From positions 62,001 to 126,000 of the forward strand of contig JBGPJF010000002.1 of the NCBI GenBank assembly GCA_041485285.1: 64,000 nucleotides of DNA, in the 5' to 3' direction. The notes under the pieces are model-generated. The model was not told the origin of the DNA. It saw only the letters and a program-made list of their open reading frames with translations, and did not search any database. This stretch comes from DATEUP01 sp041485285. Its GTDB lineage: Archaea > Thermoplasmatota > DTKX01 > DATEUP01. Position numbers and translations under genes: made by a program. Shown here piece after piece: positions 1 to 7,912 of this stretch; position 1 is the first letter of the stretch, and each line of letters opens with the position of its first letter.

Positions 1-1172
1 TGTTGGTCAATGCGGTAGAGCGTAATCTTGATCGCGAGCACCGCGGGATCGCCGGCGGCGGCGCGCACGAGGTCGACGACGGGCGCGAAGCTGTCGTACG
101 GGTGGTAGAACAGCACATCGCGCTCGCGCAGCGCCGCAAAGGGCTCGTGGACGTGCTTCAACGCGTGAGGGACGACCGGCGAGATCGGTGGGTCCTTCAG
201 GTCCGGCCGGTCGATCGATGCGACCTGGTGGAACGCCGAATATCCAAGCGGCCCGTCGACCTCGTAAACGTCCTCGGGCGAGAGGCCGAGGTTCCGCGCG
301 AGGATGCTGAGCACGCGGCGCGAGATGCCCTTGGCTGTTTGGAGGCGCACGACGGAGCCGAAGAAGCGGCGCCCCACGACTTCCTCCACCGTGTCGAGCA
401 GGTCGCCCGCCTCGAGCTCGCGGATTTCCTGGTCGGCATCGCGCGTAACGCGGAACGGGTAGGCGGCGCGCACCGCCATCCCCGGAAACAGGCTCCGCAG
501 GTTTGCCGCCACGACCTCCTTCAGCCAAACGAGGCGGATTTGGCGGCGGCCCGTCTTGGAAGGGCCCTCGACGGGGACTTCGAGGAGCCGCGGCAGCTCG
601 CTTGGCACCTTGAGCCGCGCAAAGCGCTCGCCGTGCTCTTCATGCTCGAGCACCACGGCGAGGTTGAGGCTCAGGTTGGAGATGTGGGGGAACGGGTGGG
701 CGGGGTCGAAGGCAAGCGGCGTGAGGATGGGGAGCACATTTTCGCGGTAGTACGACCGAAGGCGCTGCTGCTCGCCGCGCTGGAGGTCCTCCCAGTGGAC
801 GACGTCGATGCCCTCGTCGGCAAGCGCGGGGCGAAGCGACTTGTGCCAGACCGCCGCGTGGCGCTGGAGGTCGGGCACGAGCTCGCGCCGGATCGCCGCA
901 AGCTGCTGCTCGGGGCTCATCCCGTCGGGCGGCAGCTTCGTCCCTCCGGTCTCGGCCTGACGCTTGAGGCCCGAGACCCGGACCATGAAGAATTCGTCGA
1001 GCAGGCTCGAGTAGATCGACATGAACTTCGCGCGCTCAAGGAGCGGCGCCTCCTTGTCCTCCGCCTCTTCGAGCACGCGGCGGTCGTAGGCGAGCCACGA
1101 GAGCTCGCGGTTCACATAGAGCGAGGGGTCGGAGAAGTCGGGCGTTGCCGCCTGTGCTCGCCGGACTTTCAC
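1..1172 (-). CDS. ppk1: Polyphosphate kinase 1, N-terminal part (cut by window edge)
   Basis: PPK1 reversibly moves the terminal phosphate of ATP onto inorganic polyphosphate. About 390 residues are visible. The family's opening motif NRELSWL lies near residue 21, and the last visible residues, LAIKITLYR, are the conserved start of the catalytic domain. The autophosphorylated histidine and the C-terminal half lie beyond the left edge. I chose the GTG at 1172, which follows GGGGATGG; another in-frame GTG lies 11 codons upstream, just after a stop. The gene follows phoU on the same strand with a gap of about 75 bases, so polyphosphate storage sits with phosphate uptake. The reading frame is unbroken to the edge. 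The family call is secure; only the start is uncertain. Confidence 0.93.
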   Translation of the reverse strand, partial: MKVRRAQAATPDFSDPSLYVNRELSWLAYDRRVLEEAEDKEAPLLERAKFMSIYSSLLDEFFMVRVSGLKRQAETGGTKLPPDGMSPEQQLAAIRRELVPDLQRHAAVWHKSLRPALADEGIDVVHWEDLQRGEQQRLRSYYRENVLPILTPLAFDPAHPFPHISNLSLNLAVVLEHEEHGERFARLKVPSELPRLLEVPVEGPSKTGRRQIRLVWLKEVVAANLRSLFPGMAVRAAYPFRVTRDADQEIRELEAGDLLDTVEEVVGRRFFGSVVRLQTAKGISRRVLSILARNLGLSPEDVYEVDGPLGYSAFHQVASIDRPDLKDPPISPVVPHALKHVHEPFAALRERDVLFYHPYDSFAPVVDLVRAAAGDPAVLAIKITLYRIDQ

Positions 1173-1246
1173 CCCATCCCCTGCTGCGGCCCCCTTGGCG
1201 CGCACGCGGGCACCGCCTCAGCGCCTCAAAAGCCCGACGGGTGCCC

Positions 1247-1951
1247 CTACTCTTCTTCGCCGACCGTGGGCCCGGCGCCGGAGTGGGACTTCTCCGCCTG
1301 GGGGCGCTTGGGCCGTTTGCCCGTCACGAGGTAGATCACGCGCTCCCCGATGTTCACGCTGTGGTCGGCGATGCGCTCGAGGTACCGGGCGACGAGGATG
1401 TAGTTCGCGCCAGTCGCGATCTTCAGGTTGCCGTCCATCATATACGTGACAATCTCACGGAAGATCTCGTCGTAGAGGGCGTCGACGGCCTCGTCGTCGT
1501 CATCCATCTCCTCGGCAAGCTGGAGGTCCTCGGACACGAGCGCTTTGACGGCCTTCTCGACCATCTGCACGGTGAGGTCGGCCATGTGGGGGATCGACAC
1601 GAGCCGCTTCAAGTGGGCGTCCGCCGGAAATGCGAGCGTGATCTCGGCGATGTCCGTGGCATAGCGGCCGATGCGGTCCAGGTCGGTGACGACCTTGAAG
1701 GCGGTCCCGACGCGGCGGAGGTCGCGCGCGACGGGCGTCTGGAGCGCGATGAGGTCGAGACACCGCTGCTCGACCTCCAACTGCAGCGCAAAAAGCTCCT
1801 TGTCGATGGCGAACACATGGCGCGCTTTCTTGGCGTCGAGGTCTTCGAGGCTCTCGATCGAAAGGGAGATGGCGTCCTTCGCGTGGATGGCCATCTCTTC
1901 GAGCTTGTCGTGGAGCGCTGCAAGCTCCGACACAAATCGCGTCCTTGACAT
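1247..1951 (-). CDS. phoU: PhoU phosphate-signalling protein
   Basis: A 234-residue PhoU made of two three-helix bundles. Each repeat carries acidic metal-binding clusters: VVTDLDRIGRYATDIAEI near residue 85 and ARYLERIADHSVNIGERV near residue 190. PhoU proteins bind metals and damp Pst transport and phosphate signalling at the inner membrane face. The gene lies 12 bases after pstB and before ppk1 on the same strand, which is the usual position at the end of a pst operon. The C-terminal 20 residues are a charged, probably disordered tail. A GGGGGAAC stretch precedes the ATG. This is the second PhoU-type protein in the window; the other, at 7913, carries an AbrB DNA-binding domain. Confidence 0.95.
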   Translation of the reverse strand: MSRTRFVSELAALHDKLEEMAIHAKDAISLSIESLEDLDAKKARHVFAIDKELFALQLEVEQRCLDLIALQTPVARDLRRVGTAFKVVTDLDRIGRYATDIAEITLAFPADAHLKRLVSIPHMADLTVQMVEKAVKALVSEDLQLAEEMDDDDEAVDALYDEIFREIVTYMMDGNLKIATGANYILVARYLERIADHSVNIGERVIYLVTGKRPKRPQAEKSHSGAGPTVGEEE

Positions 1952-1963
1952 GTCTGTTCCCCC

Positions 1964-2731
1964 TTATCCGAATCTTCCAGTGACGTACTTTTCCGTGAGT
2001 TCCTCGGTCGGGTTCTCGAACATCTTCTTCGTCTCGTCGAATTCGATCATCTTGCCGAGGTACATGAACGCGGTGTAATCCGCGACGCGCGCTGCTTGCT
2101 GCATGTTGTGGGTGACGATGATGATCGAGAGGGTTTTCTTGAGTTCCGTGATGAGGTCTTCGATCTTGGCGGTTGCGATCGGGTCGAGCGCGGAGCATGG
2201 CTCGTCGAGGAGGAGGACTTCGGGAGCGACGGCAAGGGCGCGCGCGATGCAGAGGCGCTGCTGCTGACCGCCGGAGAGCGAGGTGCCCGGCTTGGCAAGT
2301 TCGTCCTTGACTTCGTCCCAAAGCGCCGCCTGGCGCAGCGCCGTTTCGACATTCTGGCGCAGCTGGCGCTTGTCGTACGCGCCGCCGAGCCGCAGGCCCG
2401 CCGCGACATTCTCGAAGACGGTCATCGTGGGGAACGGGTTGGGCTTCTGGAACACCATCCCGACGCGCCGCCGGATGAGCACGGGGTCGACGCCGGGCCC
2501 GTAGATGTCGCAGCCGTCAAGCATCACCTGTCCCTCGACGCGCGCACCGCGCACGAGTTCATGCATCCGGTTCAGCGTACGCACGAGCGTGGACTTGCCG
2601 CAGCCGGAGGGGCCGATGATGGCGGTAACGCGCCCGGCTGGAAACTTCAGCGACACGTCAACGAGCGCCTGCTTCTTGCCGAACCAGGCGTTGATCCCCT
2701 GGGCCTCCATCTTGGTCTCGGTGCCGATCAT
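1964..2731 (-). CDS. pstB: Phosphate ABC transporter ATP-binding protein PstB
   Basis: This 255-residue ATPase powers high-affinity phosphate import. It shows Walker A GPSGCGKST (residues 40-48), the signature LSGGQQQRL, Walker B VLLLDEP and the switch histidine in IIVTHNMQQA. Its length is normal for PstB. The ATG at 2731 overlaps the TGA of the upstream permease gene (ATGA), which indicates translational coupling; a second in-frame ATG lies seven codons later. It works with the fused permease and the double PstS encoded directly upstream. Nothing is unusual in the protein itself. Confidence 0.97.
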   Translation of the reverse strand: MIGTETKMEAQGINAWFGKKQALVDVSLKFPAGRVTAIIGPSGCGKSTLVRTLNRMHELVRGARVEGQVMLDGCDIYGPGVDPVLIRRRVGMVFQKPNPFPTMTVFENVAAGLRLGGAYDKRQLRQNVETALRQAALWDEVKDELAKPGTSLSGGQQQRLCIARALAVAPEVLLLDEPCSALDPIATAKIEDLITELKKTLSIIIVTHNMQQAARVADYTAFMYLGKMIEFDETKKMFENPTEELTEKYVTGRFG

Positions 2732-5322
2732 AGAGACGACCCCGCTTTGGATGACTGGCGCAGCGTTACAAACCGTACGGTCATGTTAATGGCGAGCACG
2801 ATGAAGAGCAGGAGGGCCGCGGCGCCCCAGGCGCGGGTTTCGGCCGCGGGGATTCCTGAGGTGGCCCCCCGCCACACGATGTAGGTGAGCGCGCTCGAGG
2901 ACTCGTCGATCCCGCCGGCGAAGTAGAGCGCGCCGCCGATGGTGATGATGAGGGGAGCCGTCTCGCCGAAGATCCGCGCAAAGGCGAGCATCGCGCCCGT
3001 GACGAGGGCCGCTCGCGCGGTCGAGAGGACGACGCGCAAGGTCACGCGCCACCTCGGGATTCCAAGGGCCAGCGCGGCTTCGCGCACGCTGTCGGGGACC
3101 AGGTGGAGGGCCTCTTCGGTGGTCCGCGTGACGATCGGAACCATCAGGACGGCGAGCGCGAAGGCGCCCGCGAAGACCGAGAACTTGCCCGTCGTGACCA
3201 CAACCACGCTGTAGGCGAAGAGCCCGATCACGATGGAGGGGAACTCGGCGAATACGTCCGCGAAGAAGCGGATGAATTCGGCAAGCCGTCCGCGGCCGAA
3301 TTCGGAGAGGTAGATGCCGGCGAAGATTCCCACGGGAATCCCCATCAGCGACGCGAAACCAACGATGATCAAGCTCCCGTAAATCGCGTTTCCGATTCCG
3401 CCGCCCGCGGCGTACTGGAAGATTTGGCGCTTGTAAAAGAAGTCCCAATCGAGGAAACCCGGGCCCGCTGAGAAGACCATCAAGAGCCCGGCCAACGGGA
3501 CGGCGAAAACGCCGTACTTGGCGGCGGTGCCGATGGAGTCCCGCCACGCGGCCGCCGCAGCACGCGAACCGCCAGACGCTGAGGGCGCCCCACGCGCTTT
3601 GACCATGAGGAACGCCATCGCACCGAGCGCGACTGCGCCTGCAAGCGGGTGCGCGACGAACGCCGCGGCAAGGAGGACGACGGCGCTCACGAACGCAAGC
3701 CGCGGGCGCGAGGCAGCAACGAAGAGGTCCCCGGCGCGCATCGCCGCGCCCCGCGGGCTGCCGCCGGCGACCGGCGCTCTGCCCTTCAAGACGAACGCCA
3801 GCACGGTAACCGCGGCGGTGGAAGCCATGACCCCCGCAAAACCCCAGAGCAGGGTGCCCTGGACGGCGGCTTGATTCCAGCGTGCAAACACCGGCAGCCC
3901 CCTCGAGAACACCTCGTAGAGGATGGACAGCAGCGGAACCATCGCCACCGAGAGCGAGGCCGCGCACACGCCGAGCATCGCCACACTCGTCCACTTGCGG
4001 GCCCCGTAGGCACGGCTTCCGCGGCTCACCAGAATCGAGAACGCAACGCCTGCAACTGCGCCCCCAAGCGCGCCCCAAGCCCCAGCCAGGACCCCGCCGA
4101 CAATCATGAAGCCGACGGCCCACCACCCGGCCCGCAGGGCAACGCCGACGATGTCCGAAAGCGAGCGCCCTTCGAGCGGGGGTGCCGAAGAGCGCACGCG
4201 CCAGCCGCGGCCTTCGCCGGTCGACGCCCACATCCGCCGCAACAACAGCCGGGCGGCGATGTTCACGACAAGCGCGATGATGAACAGGATAATCCCCAAG
4301 CCGAAGAGTGCGGACAGGTGGATGCCCGACGCTTCGTAGGTTTCGTTAGCAAGCGTCGAGGGAATCGTGCTGCCGGGCGAAAGGAGCGAATCGAACACGA
4401 CGTTGCGGTTCCCGATCACCATCGTAACGGCCATGGTCTCGCCGATTGCTCGGGCGAGCCCGAGGATCGTGGCGCCGAAAAGCCCGGTTCGTCCGTACGG
4501 GAGGACCGCCTTGCGGATGACTTCCCACCGCGTGGCCCCGACCGCGTAGGCGGCTTCCCGCTGCGACACGGGCACTGCCCGCAGGACTTCGCGCGACAGC
4601 GCGGAAACCGTGGGGATGATCATGACAGCAAGGAGGATGCCCGCGGTGAGGACACTGTAGCCGCTCGCCGTCCCCCCAAAGAGCCCCGTCCATCCCCAAT
4701 TGGCCTGCAGTCTCGGGTACACGTGCTCGCGCAGGAAAGGGGCGAGGAAGAAAATGCCCCAGAGCCCGTAGACAACGGAAGGGATCGCGGCGAGAAGTTC
4801 GACGATGATGGAGACCGGCGCGCGCAGCCAGGGCGGCGCCAGCTCCGACAAAAAGACGGCAATGAGGATGGAGACTGGGACGCCAATCATGACAGCGATC
4901 GCGGAGGTGACCAGCGTCCCCAAGACGAGCGGCAAGGACCCGTAGGACGCAGGCTGGCCGCCGGGCAACCAGACGTTCCCGAAGAAGAGCTGGAAGCCGA
5001 ACGAATTGAACGCGTCCTGCGACTTCAGCCACAAGCTGACCACGACGGCGAACACAAGCCCCACGACGAAAATGGCGAACGCCGTCGCGCTGCCTTCGAA
5101 CAGCAGGTCCCCGATCCGGCGGCCGCGGATTAGCAAGCCACGCCGCAGCGCGGGAGCTCGCGCGGCCGAAGCGGAGGGCGGCCCGCCCCCTTCGGCGACC
5201 GCTACGCTACAGGTGATGATGGGGAGGAGAAGGCTCCGGCCAGGTGCGGCCTCGCCGGAGCCTTCACGCTGGGTTGCTGGAAACAGCCGCACTCTGTTTC
5301 CTCCGATCGAAAGGGGGCGCAC
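2728..5322 (-). CDS. pstCA: Fused PstC-PstA phosphate permease
   Basis: One reading frame of up to 864 residues carries both halves of the Pst channel. The N-terminal half (about residues 70-370) is PstC-like with the EAA loop REAAYAVGATRWEVIRK. A hydrophobic bridge follows, and the C-terminal half (about 590-860) is PstA-like with REAALALGIPRWRVTLR. PstC and PstA are normally separate proteins of about 300 residues. The frame is open from the ATG at 5322, only 5 bases after the pstS stop, but two hairpins (5230-5301) lie inside its first 31 codons and the first 60 residues look non-coding. A later start such as the TTG at 5136, just before the first membrane segment, is possible. pstB overlaps its stop. 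The fusion is clear; the start is not. Confidence 0.9.
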   Translation of the reverse strand: MRPLSIGGNRVRLFPATQREGSGEAAPGRSLLLPIITCSVAVAEGGGPPSASAARAPALRRGLLIRGRRIGDLLFEGSATAFAIFVVGLVFAVVVSLWLKSQDAFNSFGFQLFFGNVWLPGGQPASYGSLPLVLGTLVTSAIAVMIGVPVSILIAVFLSELAPPWLRAPVSIIVELLAAIPSVVYGLWGIFFLAPFLREHVYPRLQANWGWTGLFGGTASGYSVLTAGILLAVMIIPTVSALSREVLRAVPVSQREAAYAVGATRWEVIRKAVLPYGRTGLFGATILGLARAIGETMAVTMVIGNRNVVFDSLLSPGSTIPSTLANETYEASGIHLSALFGLGIILFIIALVVNIAARLLLRRMWASTGEGRGWRVRSSAPPLEGRSLSDIVGVALRAGWWAVGFMIVGGVLAGAWGALGGAVAGVAFSILVSRGSRAYGARKWTSVAMLGVCAASLSVAMVPLLSILYEVFSRGLPVFARWNQAAVQGTLLWGFAGVMASTAAVTVLAFVLKGRAPVAGGSPRGAAMRAGDLFVAASRPRLAFVSAVVLLAAAFVAHPLAGAVALGAMAFLMVKARGAPSASGGSRAAAAAWRDSIGTAAKYGVFAVPLAGLLMVFSAGPGFLDWDFFYKRQIFQYAAGGGIGNAIYGSLIIVGFASLMGIPVGIFAGIYLSEFGRGRLAEFIRFFADVFAEFPSIVIGLFAYSVVVVTTGKFSVFAGAFALAVLMVPIVTRTTEEALHLVPDSVREAALALGIPRWRVTLRVVLSTARAALVTGAMLAFARIFGETAPLIITIGGALYFAGGIDESSSALTYIVWRGATSGIPAAETRAWGAAALLLFIVLAINMTVRFVTLRQSSKAGSSL
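5230..5301 (-). promoter_or_regulatory. Two tandem hairpins at the pstS-pstCA junction
   Basis: Two perfect inverted repeats stand side by side just after the pstS stop. One has an 11-bp stem (5230-5240 with 5254-5264, 13-base loop). The other has an 8-bp stem (5279-5286 with 5294-5301, 7-base loop). Neither is followed by a T-run on the minus strand, so a classical terminator is unlikely. Inferred roles are protection of the upstream pstS mRNA end or partial attenuation, which would make binding protein more abundant than permease. Confidence 0.6.
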
Positions 5323-5326
5323 GCGC

Positions 5327-7471
5327 TCAGGCGTGCAGCGAGTTCCCCGCCGCGTCCTTCACGGCGCGCAGCGACGCTTCGACGTTCGTGACCACGGTGG
5401 CCGGCAGCGGCGCGTACCCGTGGGGCGCGCACATCGCCTGGCCTTCGTGAGTCGCCCACCAGAGAAAGTTGACCAGGGCCTGGCCCTTGTCGTGGTCAAC
5501 TTGCGTCTGGTAGAGCAGGATGTAGGTCATCGACGAGATCGGGTAGGCCGTTGCGCCCGCCTTGTCGAGGATGTTGATCGTCGACCAGGACTCCGACCCG
5601 GCGGGCAGGGTGGAGAGGCCGGCCGCGGCGGCCGCCGTTGTGTTCGTGTCAGCCTGGATGAAGGTCCCATCGTGGTTCTTCACTTTGCCCGCCGTGAGCG
5701 GCGTCGAGCTCGTCGAGACATAGGAGAGCTCGACATAGCCGATCGCGTACGTGTTCTGTTGAATGCTCGATGAGACGCCGGCATTCCCGTTTCCGCCGAT
5801 CCCGATGTTGTTTGGCCAGGTCTTTGCCCCCGACGAGGCCCAGTCCGGGGCCGCCGCAAGGTGGAGGTACGATGTGAACACGAAGGTCGTCCCCGAGCCG
5901 TCCGACCGGTGGACTGGCGTGATGTTGTGGGAGACCGCCGCAAGCCCGGGGTTGTCGGCCACGAGCGCCGCGTCGTTCCAGTTGGTAATCGACCCCTTGA
6001 AGATCTTTGCAATCGTCGTTGCCGTGAAGTTGATGCTCCACGTGACGTCGGGGTTGTTGTAGACCACGACCACGGCGCCGAGCGTCGTGGGGACATGCAT
6101 GATCCCCGGCGCGTTTCCGAACTCCGCGGGGTTCATCGGCGCGTCGCTTGCGCCGAAGTCCACTTGGCGCCCGGTGATCTGCGTGATGCCGGCGCCTGAG
6201 CCGACGGCGTTGTAGTTGATGTGCGTGTTCGTCGCGACGGTGGCGGTGTAGCTGCCTTGCCAGACATCGTAGAGGGGCGCCGGGAAAGTCGCGCCTGCTC
6301 CGTTCAGCGTTACGGTCCCGCCCCCGCCGCCGGGGTTAACGACCGGCGGGTAGCCGAGGCCCGTCACGGTGCGCAGCTTTGCGCCCGCACTGTTCACGAT
6401 CATGTCCGTCGTGTTCTCGTTCTTCCAGATCACGGAGAGGGGCAACGAAGCGTACCCGTTGGGCGAAGCGAGCGACTGGCCGCCATCGTGGATGGCCCAC
6501 CAGATGAAGTTGGCCAGCGCCTCGCCCTTGGCCGCGTCCGCCTGCGTCTTGTAGACGAGGAGGTAGGTCATCGAGGAGATCGGATAGGCCCAGCGGCCCG
6601 GCTGGTTCAGGATCTCCATTCCGGTCCACGCCGCATCCCCCGCGGGGAGCGTCGTAACGCCGGCGGCGGCCGCGGCCGTGGTCGTCGCGTTGGCGGTGAT
6701 GAAGTAGCCGTCATGGTTGAGGACGGTGCCGAAGACGAGAGGCGTCGAGAGGGTCGTCGCGTACGAGAGCTCGACATAGCCGATCGTGAACGTGTTCTGC
6801 TGGACGCCCGAAGAGACGCCCGCATTCCCGTTTCCGCCGAGGCCCAAGGTGTTGGGCCAGTTCTTGCTGCCGGAGGCCGTCCAGATCATCGGGGCGACTT
6901 TGTGCAGGTAGGAGCCGAACACGAACGTCGTGCCCGACCCGTCGGATCGGTGCACGATCGTGATGTTGTGCGAGATGTTCTTGAGGCCGGGGTTCAGCGC
7001 AACAAGGGCCGTGTCATTGAAATTGACGATGCTGCCGTTGAAGATCCCGGCGAGCGTTTCTCCCGTGAAGTTCAGCACTTCGGTGACTCCCGGGATGTTG
7101 TAGATGATGACCACGGAGCCGAGCGTCGATGGGATGTGGAGGATCCCTGGCGCCGCACCAAATTCCGACGATGACATCGGGGCGTCCGAGCCCGCGAAGT
7201 CCACCGTCTTGTTCGTGATCTGGGTGATCCCCGCTCCCGACCCCACCGCGTTGTAGTTGATGTGCACGAGCGGGTTCACGCTGGTGGTGTACTGCGCCTG
7301 CCACTTGTCGTAGAGCGGAGCGGGAAACGTCGCGCCGGCGCCATTCAGGGTGACGGTCGTTGGGGGCGCGGTGCCAAAGCACCCGGCAAAGGCAGTTGCA
7401 GTCAGGAGGAGGACTCCGCCAAGGGCAAGGGTCTTCCACGTCGTAGTCTGGGTAGTCGATTCAGCGTGCAT
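5327..7471 (-). CDS. pstS: Phosphate-binding lipoprotein with two tandem PstS domains
   Basis: A 714-residue exported phosphate-binding protein. Residues 12-31 form a lipoprotein signal ending AFAGC, with Cys31 as the probable lipid anchor. Two complete PstS domains follow. The first begins near residue 40 and the second near 393; both open with VTLNGAGATFPAPLYD and repeat the phosphate-loop motifs GSGAGITQI and HRSDGSGTTFVF. A PGGGGG linker joins them. The copies differ at many positions, so the duplication is not recent. Usual PstS proteins have one domain of about 330 residues. It is the first gene of the pst operon and feeds the fused PstC-PstA channel. Both domains keep the ligand loops, so both probably bind phosphate. 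Confidence 0.95.
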   Translation of the reverse strand: MHAESTTQTTTWKTLALGGVLLLTATAFAGCFGTAPPTTVTLNGAGATFPAPLYDKWQAQYTTSVNPLVHINYNAVGSGAGITQITNKTVDFAGSDAPMSSSEFGAAPGILHIPSTLGSVVIIYNIPGVTEVLNFTGETLAGIFNGSIVNFNDTALVALNPGLKNISHNITIVHRSDGSGTTFVFGSYLHKVAPMIWTASGSKNWPNTLGLGGNGNAGVSSGVQQNTFTIGYVELSYATTLSTPLVFGTVLNHDGYFITANATTTAAAAAGVTTLPAGDAAWTGMEILNQPGRWAYPISSMTYLLVYKTQADAAKGEALANFIWWAIHDGGQSLASPNGYASLPLSVIWKNENTTDMIVNSAGAKLRTVTGLGYPPVVNPGGGGGTVTLNGAGATFPAPLYDVWQGSYTATVATNTHINYNAVGSGAGITQITGRQVDFGASDAPMNPAEFGNAPGIMHVPTTLGAVVVVYNNPDVTWSINFTATTIAKIFKGSITNWNDAALVADNPGLAAVSHNITPVHRSDGSGTTFVFTSYLHLAAAPDWASSGAKTWPNNIGIGGNGNAGVSSSIQQNTYAIGYVELSYVSTSSTPLTAGKVKNHDGTFIQADTNTTAAAAAGLSTLPAGSESWSTINILDKAGATAYPISSMTYILLYQTQVDHDKGQALVNFLWWATHEGQAMCAPHGYAPLPATVVTNVEASLRAVKDAAGNSLHA

Positions 7472-7593
7472 GCTCGGTTCTCCACACCCGGATTTCAGGG
7501 TTGCATGGCGTAAACTTCCCGAGCCGGGTTAAGGGTTGACGAAGCGAATGAAACGGGTGTCACGTGAGGACAGCGCGGCGGTTCTTTACCGTG

Positions 7594-7615
7594 CATCACT
7601 TCCGGGTAAGTGATG
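7594..7615. promoter_or_regulatory. Operator-like inverted repeat upstream of pstS
   Basis: CATCACTT and AAGTGATG form a perfect 8-bp inverted repeat around a 6-base spacer, about 120 bp upstream of the pstS start. Its place between pst and the AbrB-PhoU gene suggests an operator for a dimeric regulator. That role is inference. Confidence 0.45.
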
Positions 7616-7697
7616 GCCACTTCCAGCCTTCATGTCGGCCAATCAAGGGCGGGGGTTTGAACTGTCACCGCCCCCTCGCATGATCCGGAGGAACCGA

Positions 7698-7808
7698 ATG
7701 GAACCAAAGAACAGGCAGCCAAGGCGCGGGGACCCCTCGGACTGCGAGAGCGCTCGCTTTTGGGGCGAGCCCGCCGAGGACCGCCGACTCGAGTTTGACG
7801 AGAAGTAG
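7698..7808 (+). CDS. Possible 36-residue small protein
   Basis: An ATG at 7698 follows a GGAGG Shine-Dalgarno (7687-7691) at a 6-base spacing and opens 36 codons to TAG. The peptide is hydrophilic, starts MEPKNRQPRRGDPSDCE, has one cysteine and ends RRLEFDEK. It has no membrane segment and matches no family I know. It sits between the pst operon and the phosphate regulator. The strong ribosome site is the main evidence. Codon bias is less GC3-rich than in neighbouring genes, so it may be chance. Confidence 0.3.
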   Translation: MEPKNRQPRRGDPSDCESARFWGEPAEDRRLEFDEK

Positions 7809-7912
7809 GCCGGCGCCCCTCGTGAAGTAAGCGATTCCCTTACCGTTCCGCCAAGAACGGATTCCCGCCCGGCAAGGGGACAACCCTCTTATCCGCCCTT
7901 CCCGTCATTGTC

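Larger units (their letters stand above)
7472..7912. other. 441-bp divergent region between pstS and the AbrB-PhoU regulator
   Basis: This region separates the pst operon (minus strand) from the regulator gene (plus strand). It holds a possible pstS TATA element (GTTTAC on the minus strand, near 7510-7516), a perfect 8-bp inverted repeat (7594-7615), a possible 36-codon ORF (7698-7808) and the sequence TTACCGT twice, near 7587 and 7843. Coding frames on the minus strand here look unconvincing. Confidence 0.6.

Noticed and set aside
3..1334. Plus-strand open frame opposite ppk1
   Set aside because: It is the antisense of conserved ppk1 codons; its peptide has no recognisable domain.
5230..5264. 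Intrinsic terminator after pstS
   Set aside because: The stem is strong, but no T-run follows it on the transcribed strand and pstCA must still be transcribed.
7665..7883. 72-codon minus-strand frame in the pst-regulator gap
   Set aside because: There is no ribosome site, the composition is poor, and it runs antisense to a better small ORF candidate.
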